From NCBI GenBank assembly GCA_963781705.1, contig CAWAGP010000010.1, positions 1,116,001 through 1,180,000 of the forward strand: 64,000 nt of DNA, given 5' to 3'. Origin of the DNA: JALYGJ01 sp963781705. GTDB taxonomy: Bacteria > Chloroflexota > Limnocylindria > Limnocylindrales > CSP1-4. A model generated the notes under the pieces. It was given only the letters and a program-made list of their open reading frames with translations, was not told the origin of the DNA and made no database searches. Of the stretch, positions 1 through 8,611 are shown piece by piece (position 1 is the first letter of the stretch; each line of letters begins with the position of its first letter). The translations under genes were made by a program, and so were the position numbers.

Positions 1-2142
1 GTCGACCCGCCCTACGGCATCAAGTTCGGCTCGAACTGGCAGGTCTCGCACGCGCAAGCGCGACGTACGCGACGGCAAGGCCGAGGACCTCACGCGCCAG
101 CCCGAGCAGGTCCGCGCCTATCCGGGACACCTGGGAGCTCGGCATCCACTCGTACCTGAGCTACCTCCGCGACCGGCTGGTCGTGGCTCGGGAGCTGTTG
201 ACCGAGTCTGGCTCGATCTTCGTCCAGATCGGCGACGAGAACGTCCACCTCGTCCGGTCCGTGCTCGACGAGGTATTCGGCGCCGAGAACTTCGTCAGCC
301 ACGATCACGTTCGAGAAGACGACTGGCGCGAGCTCGCGGCCTGACGTCCTCGCCGGCAGTCGCGACTACCTCCTCTGGTACGCGCAGCGACAGCGAGCAG
401 CGTCAAGTACCGGCAGCTCTATCGCGACAAGGCGGTCGGCGGCGCAGGTCCGGCGCAGTACGCCTGGATCGAGTTGCCAGACGGGACCGACGTCGCAGCT
501 GCGAGCAGACGAGCGTGACGACGCTCTCCTGCACGGCGGCGATCGCTGTTCCAGCTCGACGACCTGACCTCCCAGTCGGCGCGGCGGCACACCAGCTCGT
601 TCGCGTTTCGAGGCAAGACGTATACTGCCCGGCCAACGGGCACTGGAAGACCAATCGCGGATGGGATGGCGCGCTTGGCTGCGGCTGGCCGCTTCATGTC
701 GCTCGGCAACACCCTTCGACTATGTTCGGTACCTCGATGACTTCCCGGTCGTACCCACTCAACAAATCTGGGACGACACCGTCACGGCAGGCTTCACGCG
801 ACCCAAGATCTACGTCGTCCAGACCAACACCAAGGTGATCGAACGCTGCCTCCTCATGACGACCGACCCCGGCGACCTCGTCCTCGACCCGACGTGCGGC
901 TCCGGCACGACGGCCTACGTCGCCGAGCAGTGGGGGCGGCGCTGGATCACCATCGACACCAGCCGCGTCGCGCTGGCCCTCGCCCGCACGCGCCTGATGG
1001 CCGCCAGGTATCCCGTACTACCTGCTCGCCGACTCCGAGGCGGGCACCGCAAGGAGGCCGAGCTCACCGGCCAGGCGCCGCCGTCGCCATCCGTCGACCG
1101 GCAACGACATCCGCCGCGGCTTCGTCTACGAGCGCGTGCCGCACGTCACCCTCAAGTCGATCGCCCAGAACCCCGACATCCACGAGGGCATGAGCCGCGA
1201 GGAGATCGACGCCGCCATCGCCCGCCACGCCGAGACCGAGATGCTCTTCGACCGCCCGTACGAGGACCGCAAGATCGTCCGCGTGACCGGCCCGTTCACC
1301 GTCGAGAGCCTGTCGCCCCATCGCGTCCTGCGCGATGGCCCGGAGGACGCGCCGCCGAGCCGCCCGCGCCGATCGCGCCGACGCGGGCCAGTTCGTGACA
1401 GCATCCTCGACAACCTGCGCCGCGCCGGCGTCCAGAACACCAAGGACGAGCGCCTCGAGCTTCGACGCTCGACCCGTACCCGGGCGTCTGGCTCCAGGCG
1501 ACGGCGAGTACACCGAGAGCGGCGCAGACCAAGACGCGTGGCCGTCGCCATCGGCCCCGAGTTCGGCACCGTCGGCCCCGAGCTGATCCGCGAGGCCGCC
1601 AAGGAGGCGGTCAAGGCTCGCTCGACCTGCTGGTCGTCTGCGGCTTCGCCTTCGACCCGCTGGCCGAGGAGGAGGCCCGCGAGCTCGGCCGGCTGACCAT
1701 CCTCCAGGCGCGCATGAACCCCGACCTCGCGATGGGCGACGACCTCCTCAAGAAGACCGGCTCCGGCAACCTGTTCACGGTCTTCGGCGAGCCCGACATC
1801 GAGATCCGCCGACGCCGACGGCCAGCTCGTGGTCGAGATCCACGGCCTCGACGTCTACGACCCGACCACCGGCGAGGTCCGCTCATCCTCCATCGACGAC
1901 ATCGCCTGCCTGGTTCATCGACACCGACTACAACGGCGAGAGCTTCTTCGTCCGCCACGCCTACTTCACCGGCGCCGACGACCCCTACGAGCGCCTGCGC
2001 AAGGCCCTGAAGCGCCGACATCGCCGACGAAGCCTGGGCGACGCTCAACTCGACCGTCAGCCGGCCGTTCCCACGCCCGTCAACCGGCAAGATCGCCGTC
2101 AAGGTCATCAACCACTACGGCGACGAAGTCATGAAGGTCTAA
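1..2142 (+). pseudogene. Adenine-specific DNA methyltransferase (Mod-like, beta class), 5'-truncated and multiply frameshifted
   Basis: The window opens in frame inside motif IV (VDPPYGIKFG). The AdoMet motif I-like DPTCGSGTT lies about 890 bases later. The order catalytic DPPY before the AdoMet motif is that of beta-class N6-adenine methyltransferases such as the Mod subunit of type III restriction systems. The long C-terminal part (peptides such as HVTLKSIAQNPDIHEG and the ending VINHYGDEVMKV, stop at 2140-2142) is typical of large stand-alone or Mod-type methylases. The start lies outside the window. Reading the product needs roughly ten or more frame changes, so as written it cannot make a full enzyme. 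Because the conserved motifs are intact on both sides of each shift, I think sequencing indels near a contig edge are likelier than true decay. No restriction (Res) subunit is visible downstream. Confidence 0.8.
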
Positions 2143-2191
2143 GCGGTGTGACACCATAGATGGCACACAAGAACGCGAGTCTGAGGTAGTC

Positions 2192-3134
2192 GTGCCTTAC
2201 CTTCGAGTCACCCTGTCTGGCGAAACGGCCGCGCTCGGAGGAAATAGCTGCGGCCGATATCGCGCGCGTCATCCTCGGACTGGAACGCGCGATGGCGCGA
2301 GCGTGCGGTCATGTGCTAGGGCGTCCCGTCAGGTCTACGGGGCGATGGGAGGCGGTCATCGAGCAGGCCGTGGATCTTCGGTTTGTTCGGTATGAGGAAG
2401 GCAGCTTCGTCCAGGTTTTTGAAGTCCCCGAAGTTGAGCCTCCTACGGGCAGTTTTGGAACTCGACGCAGCATCGTTGGGCGAGATCGGATCCGAGGTCG
2501 CGATCTCGGCGCTAGGTCCTAGCGGTGTGAACTACCCGGACGTAGTCCGCGCGTGGGCATCGCTTGCGACGGATCGGGCATCGGCCAGAGGTGTCGGCCT
2601 GAGGATCTGAGCCAAGAGATGACGAGTGGCGAACGGACAGCGACGCTCGATCCGGATAGGCATCGCGTTCTCCGCGAACTGCTTCAAACGCGTCCTCAGC
2701 TCGTCTACAGAGAGGACCAGCTGCTAGGAGTCTTAGTCGAAGCGGATTTTGAGGCGATGACCGCGCGTCTTCGCACACCATCCGGGGACAAGGTAGTGAT
2801 CGCCTTCGACAGCGAGCTCGCTGACGACATACAGATGGCTCTCCGTCACCCGACAACTCTCCGCGGCAACATCAGCTACGACGCCGGGACGACCGCGGCG
2901 ACATCGGTGAGAGTGCAGTCAGTGAGCGCACCTGACCAGCTTGATTTTGCCCTCGGACAAGTTGCCTTCCGCGAGCATAGGTCGATTGCGGACCTGCGAG
3001 CGGGACGCAGCAGCCACGACGGGTACGCTCCGTCGATGACATTCCGCACCTCGACGTCAGTGCCGAGGATGCCGAAGAGTTGCTTGCTATCGAACTATCG
3101 TCGCCGGACGAAGCCCCGCCAGGACCGCTCATAG
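2192..3134 (+). pseudogene. Uncharacterised protein upstream of a PIN-domain gene, frameshifted
   Basis: I do not recognise this gene firmly. A GTG at 2192 begins a peptide (VPYLRVTLSGETA) that continues across at least three frame changes into a coherent protein of about 300 residues. The later part contains ATLDPDRHRVLRELL and ADFEAMTARLRTPSGDK, followed by a beta-rich stretch with FDSELADDIQMAL. The layout resembles a family of actinobacterial and Chloroflexota hypothetical proteins that sit just before a PIN-domain gene. That link is from memory and should be treated as inference. The last frame closes at 3134, just where the PIN protein's first strand begins, so the two would be coupled. 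It may be the antitoxin-like partner of the PIN protein. Confidence 0.45.
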
Positions 3135-3564
3135 TCGACACCCCGACGTGTTTCGATTTTGTCTTCACCCGCTCCGGTCGCCACATGGATTTCAAGCCGT
3201 TTCTCGACCGCGCATTGGCCCACGGTGAGCCTTTGCTGCTGTCCTTCGCTACCGTCGGCGAGTTCAAGCTTGGGCACTCCATCCGTCTTGGACGACCGAG
3301 CGACGGGCCAGGCTGGAGCTGGCCATCCGTTCATACGTCCTGCTGCCGTATGACGACGAGGTGACGCGGCAATACGCCCCGTTACACGCCCGACTCCACG
3401 ATAAACTCAAGAAGGGCGGTCGCAACGATATGTGGACCGCCGCGTGCGCCCTCAGCCAGGCCGAATTGCCGGCCGTAGTGACGCATGACCTGAGCGATTA
3501 CCAACGGATCCAAGCCGTGGTCCCACAGCTGAGACTCGTGCATCCCGATCTTAGCGTTACATAA
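3080..3564 (+). CDS. PIN-domain (VapC-like) ribonuclease, one internal frameshift
   Basis: The restored product begins with the PIN strand PLIVDTPTCFDF (first acidic residue). It continues through LLLSFATVGEFKLG (second acidic position, Glu), then NDMWTAACAL (third Asp) and VVTHDLSDY (fourth Asp). This is the full acidic set of a PIN nuclease. One frame change is needed near 3285-3300, where RLG is followed by the 'ERRARLELAIRSYVLLPYDDE' region in another frame. The start is unclear: TTG at 3080 opens the frame, but the domain itself starts near 3130. PIN proteins usually cleave RNA and act as toxins. The partner would be the uncharacterised gene before it. Confidence 0.65.
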
Positions 3565-3665
3565 CTTCTCTTATCGGTAGTACCTGGCCCGGCGACGAGA
3601 GGAGCAGGTCTAGATGGGTTTCCTGGTGAGTCAGGCGACGCGTTGTGCCGCTTCGCCGGCCGTGC

Positions 3666-4094
3666 TCATGACGACGGCGGCTGGTCGACCCCTAGCACCG
3701 GAAAGCCCACAGCGCGCGCGGCTGCGGCAAGTTCACGATCGTGGGTTGCCATGCTCAGCGTGGGCTGCTCCTGGCGGACGGCTAGAGCGGTCGCCAGATG
3801 GACGGCATCGAGCGTCCTCAGCAGCGTTGGAAACGGCTCAGCCGCCCTTTCCAACACGCCGCGCGTCACCGGGATCAGGGCGATTGACTCCGTGGCCTGC
3901 AGCATCTCAGCACGTAAACTCGCCGCGACCTCATCGTCAAGGCCCTCGGTGATGCGTGCTCGGTCCACGACACGCAGGCATTCCACGCGCAGCAGCTCGC
4001 TCGATACGGGCTGCTCGTCAGTCCAGCCTACGAGCGGATTTGGCTCACCGAACACCAGTCGGAGAATCACCGACGAGTCGACGTAGGCGGTCAA
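3666..4094 (-). CDS. vapC: VapC-family PIN-domain toxin
   Basis: This 142-residue protein is an endoribonuclease toxin of a type II toxin-antitoxin module. The PIN acidic residues are all present: Asp6 in TAYVDSS, Glu38, Asp96 in RTLDAVHLATAL and Asp119 in ATHDREL. The start is a TTG that overlaps the antitoxin stop (TTGA, 4091-4094), which implies translational coupling, and the resulting N-terminus is the usual one for VapC. It is unbroken, unlike the PIN gene just upstream. The likely target is a tRNA or rRNA loop, but nothing here identifies it. Confidence 0.9.
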   Translation of the reverse strand: MTAYVDSSVILRLVFGEPNPLVGWTDEQPVSSELLRVECLRVVDRARITEGLDDEVAASLRAEMLQATESIALIPVTRGVLERAAEPFPTLLRTLDAVHLATALAVRQEQPTLSMATHDRELAAAARAVGFPVLGVDQPPSS

Positions 4095-4351
4095 CGCTTG
4101 CCCCGCTCCTCCATGAGCAACTCGAGGGAGCTCACCGGCAGGTTCGCCGGCGGATAAACCTTGTGGGCGATCTCCGAGAACGGCCGCGTTGGTTCGCGTA
4201 TGACCAGGCGGGACTTCGCCTCGATCGGGACGAGACGTGCGATCGGGCGGTCGTGATCGGTGATCTCCAGGACCTCGCCGCCCTCCACTTCGCGTAAGTG
4301 ACGCGACAGACCGTTCTTGAGCTCGGCTACACCAACGCGCTTCATGGCCAT
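4091..4351 (-). CDS. vapB: Phd/YefM-type antitoxin partner of VapC
   Basis: This is an 86-residue protein whose first 45 residues (KRVGVAELKNGLSRHLREV, then GGEVLEITDHDRPIARLVP) are the DNA-binding Phd/YefM antitoxin fold. The C-terminal 40 residues, rich in Pro and charged residues, would wrap the toxin. Two ATG codons are possible, at 4351 and 4345. The second gives the family's usual N-terminus, and both lie inside the palindrome at 4344-4361. There is no convincing Shine-Dalgarno sequence, so the message may be leaderless. It is the first gene of a two-gene operon and its product probably represses its own promoter. Confidence 0.88.
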   Translation of the reverse strand: MAMKRVGVAELKNGLSRHLREVEGGEVLEITDHDRPIARLVPIEAKSRLVIREPTRPFSEIAHKVYPPANLPVSSLELLMEERGKR

Positions 4352-4371
4352 ATATGGCCATAGCGTGGCCA
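4344..4371. promoter_or_regulatory. Candidate autoregulatory operator of vapBC: three TGGCCA palindromes
   Basis: A perfect 18-bp palindrome, ATGGCCATATATGGCCAT, occupies 4344-4361 and overlaps both possible antitoxin start codons. Its two TGGCCA half sites start at 4345 and 4355, and a third TGGCCA starts at 4366. The spacing of 10 and 11 bp puts all three on one face of the helix, as expected for cooperative binding of an antitoxin or antitoxin-toxin complex. The function is inferred from position and symmetry. Confidence 0.6.
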
Positions 4372-4385
4372 GAATGTCAAATCCC

Positions 4386-4976
4386 TCAGGCGGCGAATCG
4401 GGCGATCAGCCAGTGCAGTGGGATGACCAGCAGCCACGACAGCTCGGCTGCCGCGGGCCCAAGGAGCGGGATGAGGGCGAGCGACCCAAGCATGACGATG
4501 GGCACGCTTAGTCCGCGCCACTCCCCTGTGCGCACCTCAGCCGCGCTCACACCGTCGACAAGCAGACCGGCGCGGGCAGCGTAGAGCCAGGCAGCCGTGC
4601 CGGCGAGGCCACCGGCGGCCAGCACGACGGCGTACACACCAGCCACCACGCCCAGGTCACCGTGCTCGCCGATGAGTGCCGTGGGAAACGGGATCAGGGC
4701 GACGATCCCCAGTAACAGCAGGTTGAGGAGCGCCAATCGCTCATCGGTGCGACGAATGAACGCGTAGCGGCGCCAGTGCGATAGCCAATACGAACCAATG
4801 ACCGCGAAGCTGAGCGTGTAGGCGAAGAGGCGTGGGGCGAGATCCACGAGCGCATCGACGATGCGCTGCGAAGATGCCTCGCCGGCAAGCTCGGGCAGGC
4901 GCAGGTCGATGACAAGGAGAGTCATCGCGATGGCGAAGACAGCGTCGGAGAAGAACACCAACCGTTCGCGGCGCAT
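4386..4976 (-). CDS. TMEM175/DUF1211 family membrane protein (putative potassium channel)
   Basis: The 196-residue protein begins with RRERLVFFSDAVFAIAMTLL, a version of the R-x(n)-FSD signature that lines the pore of TMEM175 channels. About six hydrophobic segments follow, the number found in one bacterial TMEM175 repeat. Members conduct potassium across the plasma membrane and probably assemble as tetramers. It stands alone, divergent from the MBL hydrolase at 5019 with a 42-base gap. The start ATG at 4976 places the FSD motif at residues 9-11 as expected. Confidence 0.88.
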   Translation of the reverse strand: MRRERLVFFSDAVFAIAMTLLVIDLRLPELAGEASSQRIVDALVDLAPRLFAYTLSFAVIGSYWLSHWRRYAFIRRTDERLALLNLLLLGIVALIPFPTALIGEHGDLGVVAGVYAVVLAAGGLAGTAAWLYAARAGLLVDGVSAAEVRTGEWRGLSVPIVMLGSLALIPLLGPAAAELSWLLVIPLHWLIARFAA

Positions 4977-5018
4977 CTCCTCTTAGGCTAAGTGATTACC
5001 CACCAAAGGAGGTTGCCA

Positions 5019-5738
5019 ATGAAGATCGCCCCCGGACTCCACCGCCTGGGTGACGGAATCCAGGTCAACTCGTACCTGATCGACGACGGCGGCGAGGTCA
5101 CCATCATCGACGCGGCAATGCCCGGCTTCTACGACCAGCTGCCGGCCGAGCTCGCCGCCATGGGGCGGTCGATCTGTGACGTGCGCGCCCTGCTGCTGAC
5201 CCACGGCCACACCGACCACATCGGCTTCGCCGAGCGACTTAGGACGGAGCACAACGTGCCGGTCTGGATCGAGGAGCTGGACGCTGGCCTCGCCAAGGGC
5301 GAGGGCAAACCCGACAACCCGATGGGCAAGATTCGCATCTCCCCTTTGCTGCGCTTCCTCTGGCTGGGCCTGCGCAAGGGCGGATTGAAGCGTCCGATCG
5401 TCCGCGAGGTCTCGACGTTTGGCGATGGCGCCACGCTCGATGTGCCGGGCAGCCCCAAGGTGACCCTGGTGCCCGGCCACACGCCCGGCAGCGCCGCGCT
5501 GGAGATGGTGCAGCTCGGGGCGCTCTTCGTGGGCGACGCCTTCTGCACGTATGCGGTCACTTCCGGCGCGCAGGGACCCCGCATCGCCCCCTTCACAGCC
5601 GATGCCGACGAGGCGCGCCAGTCGCTGGGCCGCCTGCGCAACAGCAGCGCGAAGGTTGTTCTGCCCGGCCACGGCGATGCGTGGACCGGCGGCATGGACG
5701 AGGCCATCCGCCTCGTCGAAGCGACCGCGACGACCTAG
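5019..5738 (+). CDS. MBL-fold metallo-hydrolase
   Basis: This 239-residue soluble enzyme has the metallo-beta-lactamase fold. The metal site HxHxDH is at residues 62-67 (THGHTDH), with His154 in PGHTPGS, Asp173 in VGDAF and a final His in VLPGHGD near residue 219. The chosen ATG at 5019 follows an excellent ribosome site (AAGGAGG at 5006-5012). The substrate cannot be deduced; relatives include glyoxalase II-like thioesterases and lactonases. Its stop overlaps the stop of the convergent CARDB lipoprotein by 4 bp. Confidence 0.88.
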   Translation: MKIAPGLHRLGDGIQVNSYLIDDGGEVTIIDAAMPGFYDQLPAELAAMGRSICDVRALLLTHGHTDHIGFAERLRTEHNVPVWIEELDAGLAKGEGKPDNPMGKIRISPLLRFLWLGLRKGGLKRPIVREVSTFGDGATLDVPGSPKVTLVPGHTPGSAALEMVQLGALFVGDAFCTYAVTSGAQGPRIAPFTADADEARQSLGRLRNSSAKVVLPGHGDAWTGGMDEAIRLVEATATT

Positions 5739-6700
5739 GGGACGGTTATGTCATAGCGGGCGTCGTTGTCTTCCTCGTTGGATTCGTCGATGACGTTCTC
5801 GGCGTCGAGGAAGGCGTAGACGATGACATCACCCGAAGGAAGGGTGACGCCACTTAGCGCATTGTAGGACTCGCCGTGGGCGGGAATGATGGGCAGTTGC
5901 TCGCGGGTCACCTGGAAGGGATCCAGTGTGCCGGACCCCGCGGCCCCGTAGTAGTACGTGAAGCCGATCTTGAATCCAGTGTTGATGTCGCCCGGCCCAT
6001 CGTTCGCAATCACCATGTTAAGGGTGTAGCGAGAGTCGGTGTAGGGGTCCAGGGTGATGTAGAACCCGTCGACGCCGCCGAACCGGAGATTCGAAAGCGT
6101 CACGGCCGAAGTCACGAGCGTCTTAGTGTTGTCGTCCTCGTTTGACTCGACGATGTCGTCGTTGGCGTCGGCCTGTGCGGTGAAGGTGTAGTCGCCGGGA
6201 TCGGATAGCGACAGGTTGACGGTGACCTGAACCGATTCCCCGGCCGCCAACCCATCGACTGCGGTCGGGCTGTAGGCGCCTGCGCTAAGGCCTGTGTTCT
6301 CGGAGAAGCTGACGCCCAGGTCGAACCCGTCGGCATCGGCCGTGCCGACGTTCTTGATCGTGACCCGGGCGCTGGTCGGCGACCCGGTCGCGATCCGGTC
6401 ATCGCTGGCGACGAACTTGGTAATTACCAGGTTCGGCAGGTTCGACCCGCTTGGCGCAGCCGATTTGGGCGGCTTGGACGGCTTCGAAGATCGCGGCGCC
6501 GCAGTTGGCGGCTCCGTCGGCAACACGTCAGGAGCACTCGAAGCGGCGGTTGGCTCTGTCGACGGCAGAGACGCGCTCGGCGGCAGTGGAGACGCGCTCA
6601 GAGGAGACGGCGAATCAGCCGCCGGAGAGATCGACGTGCATGCGGAAGCAAGAAGGAGGGCACCGCCGGCCAAAAGGCCTGCGACTCGTCTGGTCAGCAT
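5735..6700 (-). CDS. CARDB-domain lipoprotein (paralogue 1)
   Basis: The 321-residue precursor has a signal peptide ending in a lipobox (LLASAC, Cys21), so it should be lipid-anchored on the outer face of the membrane. Residues 25-90 form a Ser/Pro/Ala-rich stalk. Two CARDB-type beta-sandwich repeats follow, each ending with the diagnostic ESNEDDN or DESNEEDN turn (near residues 195 and 310). CARDB domains are adhesion or cell-surface modules. It is closely related in plan to the divergent gene at 6908, which points to an old duplication. The function is not known. Confidence 0.85.
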   Translation of the reverse strand: MLTRRVAGLLAGGALLLASACTSISPAADSPSPLSASPLPPSASLPSTEPTAASSAPDVLPTEPPTAAPRSSKPSKPPKSAAPSGSNLPNLVITKFVASDDRIATGSPTSARVTIKNVGTADADGFDLGVSFSENTGLSAGAYSPTAVDGLAAGESVQVTVNLSLSDPGDYTFTAQADANDDIVESNEDDNTKTLVTSAVTLSNLRFGGVDGFYITLDPYTDSRYTLNMVIANDGPGDINTGFKIGFTYYYGAAGSGTLDPFQVTREQLPIIPAHGESYNALSGVTLPSGDVIVYAFLDAENVIDESNEEDNDARYDITVP

Positions 6701-6809
6701 TGCAGCACGCCACCTCAGGAGGACTTATTGGGCCGGCATAGTAGAACACAGGCGGAGACGTCTGAGTGTCGTTTCTGGCCGCTTGACTGACCCCGCACGT
6801 AACTGGTGT

Positions 6810-6837
6810 TTGACGGCGAGCGCGTCACGTGTACTCT
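6810..6837 (+). promoter_or_regulatory. Candidate sigma-70-type promoter for the second CARDB lipoprotein
   Basis: TTGACG at 6810-6815 and TACTCT at 6832-6837 are separated by 16 bases, a good match to housekeeping -35 and -10 elements. They lie about 70 bases before the GTG start at 6908. No second clear promoter for the minus-strand lipoprotein is visible in the 207-base gap. Confidence 0.5.
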
Positions 6838-6907
6838 GCGCGGAATGCTCGGCGACCATTCGCCACGAGCGCTCGAGCGCAGTGACCGCCGAAAGGAAGG
6901 CCAATCA

Positions 6908-7945
6908 GTGCTGAGTCGGGCTCTCGCCACCGCGGCATTAGGCATCGCGTGCCTGATCGGCATGTCGTGTGCGAACGTCTCGCCCGGATCTGGATCGCCT
7001 GGTGCATCGGGCAGCGCGGGTACGTCGGGCAGCGCGGGTACGTCGGGCATCCCCAGTATCCCGAGTCAATCCTTCCCACCAAGCGCTTCGGCCATCGCGT
7101 CCACCAGTGTCCCACCGAGCATCGTGGTCGTTAGTCCCGCCCCACCGACCACCATGCCACCGACCACCATGCCACCGCCAACCATTGCCCCGAGTCCGAC
7201 ACCCAGGGCCTCGCGCCAACCGCGGCCCACCGCCACGGCGACACCATCGGCTCCGAATCTCGTGGTGTCGAAGTTCACCAGTGACGTTGACCAGCTGACG
7301 CCGTCCGCTCCTGTCAATTTCACCGTCACGGTCAAGAACAAAGGGTCAACGGACGCGGCGGCGTTCTCGGTCCTGGTCACGTACTCGCCCAAGGGCAGCA
7401 GTGATACGACTGCGGTGGGTGGACAGTCAGTGGATGGCCTCGCGGCAGGCCAATCGGTGCAGCTGACGTTCACCGACAGCTTCAGCCCCGTTGGCGACTA
7501 CGTGTTCACCGCGTTCGCCGACAACGCCGACGAGGTCACGGAATCGAATGAGGATGACAACACGCGCACGCTCGAGCTGTTGCCTGTCAGTCTGCCCAAC
7601 CTGGTGTTCGACCCGCAGGAGGGCATCATCCTGAGCACGTGCCCTGGCGGCCCGGATGCCAATGAGCAATTCGAATTCGGCATCGACAACCTCGGCACCG
7701 CGCCCGTGACAAAGACGTTCTCAATAGCCATCACCTGGTACATGGGTGGCACTAGCTCAGGGACTCTCGACCCGGACCAGTTCACCGCGACGATACCGGC
7801 AGGAACTGGCTACGACGAAGTGGTCTGTCGCATGCTGCCCGGGAGCGGCTCATACGAGGTCCATTTCTTGCTCGACAGCAATCATGTGATCGATGAGTCC
7901 AACGAAGACGACAACGAGATCAAGGTCAACGTCAACATTCCGTGA
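6908..7945 (+). CDS. CARDB-domain lipoprotein (paralogue 2)
   Basis: I chose the GTG at 6908 because AAGGAAGG (6893-6900) lies seven bases before it and the product then begins with a normal lipoprotein signal peptide ending GMSCAN. An upstream ATG would add about 20 charged residues. The 345-residue protein has a long Ser/Gly/Pro/Thr-rich stalk with short perfect DNA repeats (GSAGTS twice, TTMPP twice). Two CARDB repeats then end in ESNEDDN and DESNEDDNE. It is head-to-head with its paralogue at 5735-6700, and both should sit on the outer surface of the cell membrane. Confidence 0.85.
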   Translation: MLSRALATAALGIACLIGMSCANVSPGSGSPGASGSAGTSGSAGTSGIPSIPSQSFPPSASAIASTSVPPSIVVVSPAPPTTMPPTTMPPPTIAPSPTPRASRQPRPTATATPSAPNLVVSKFTSDVDQLTPSAPVNFTVTVKNKGSTDAAAFSVLVTYSPKGSSDTTAVGGQSVDGLAAGQSVQLTFTDSFSPVGDYVFTAFADNADEVTESNEDDNTRTLELLPVSLPNLVFDPQEGIILSTCPGGPDANEQFEFGIDNLGTAPVTKTFSIAITWYMGGTSSGTLDPDQFTATIPAGTGYDEVVCRMLPGSGSYEVHFLLDSNHVIDESNEDDNEIKVNVNIP

Positions 7946-7960
7946 GGCACGCCCCGCGGT

Positions 7961-8569
7961 CTAGGTGGCGTTGCGCGGCGCCGCTACGCGGTGGTGGGTG
8001 CGGCAGCGCGCCTCGTAGCGATCGGGCTCACGGCGGTCCTCGGTCCCGCCGATGACGATCAGCGGGTCGTCGATCGCGGCCGGATGGTTGTTCACCAGCC
8101 GCTGGGTACGCGTCGCTTCCTCGCCGCAACCGGGAAAGGTGCACACCGCGTTGAGCTTGGTGACCGTGTCGGCCAGCGCGAGCAGGGTGGGCATCGCGCC
8201 GAACGGCCGGCCGGCGAAGTCGGTGTCGAGGCCGGACACGATGACCTGGTAGCCGTCGGTGGCCAGGCGGTCGGCCACTGGCGCCAACTCGGTCCCGAAC
8301 ATCTCCGCCTCGTCGATCGCGACCACTTCGCACGGTGAGGCGACGACAGCCGCGATGATGTCCCCCGCCCCAGACACGCTGGTACACGCGAAGCTGGCAC
8401 CGGAGCGCGATTCGGCGACCTCTGCCGGCGAGCGCGTGTCGACCTGCGGCCGGATGAGCAGCACCGACCGGCCGCCCACATCGGCGCGCCGCAAAAGGCG
8501 CAGCAGCTCCTCTGTCTTGCCGCTGAACATGCAGCCGGTGATCACGTGGAGCGAGCCAGAACCAAGCAC
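7961..8569 (-). CDS. tdk: Thymidine kinase
   Basis: This enzyme phosphorylates thymidine to dTMP in pyrimidine salvage. The P-loop GCMFSGKT (residues 12-19) and the catalytic acidic pair in AIDEAEMF are present, as are the lasso/zinc region (CTFPGCGEEATRTQR, then CRTHH near the C-terminus) and the thymidine-contact segment near the end. It is a type II (TK1-like) enzyme of 202 residues if started at GTG 8569. The frame is open further upstream but without homology, so the start is only probable. It is divergent from the Mug glycosylase. Confidence 0.92.
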   Translation of the reverse strand: MLGSGSLHVITGCMFSGKTEELLRLLRRADVGGRSVLLIRPQVDTRSPAEVAESRSGASFACTSVSGAGDIIAAVVASPCEVVAIDEAEMFGTELAPVADRLATDGYQVIVSGLDTDFAGRPFGAMPTLLALADTVTKLNAVCTFPGCGEEATRTQRLVNNHPAAIDDPLIVIGGTEDRREPDRYEARCRTHHRVAAPRNAT

Positions 8570-8611
8570 GTCACGAGCATAGATGGAGCGCGTTAGGCTG
8601 GCTGGCAGGAC

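Noticed and set aside
1..4351. A restriction-modification/toxin-antitoxin defence island
   Set aside because: Only a methyltransferase, one unknown gene and two PIN proteins are seen. No restriction subunit, helicase or other defence gene is present, and housekeeping genes begin at once.
7008..7180. Short repeats in the second CARDB lipoprotein as a regulatory repeat
   Set aside because: They are in-frame coding repeats (GSAGTS, TTMPP) in the Ser/Pro stalk.
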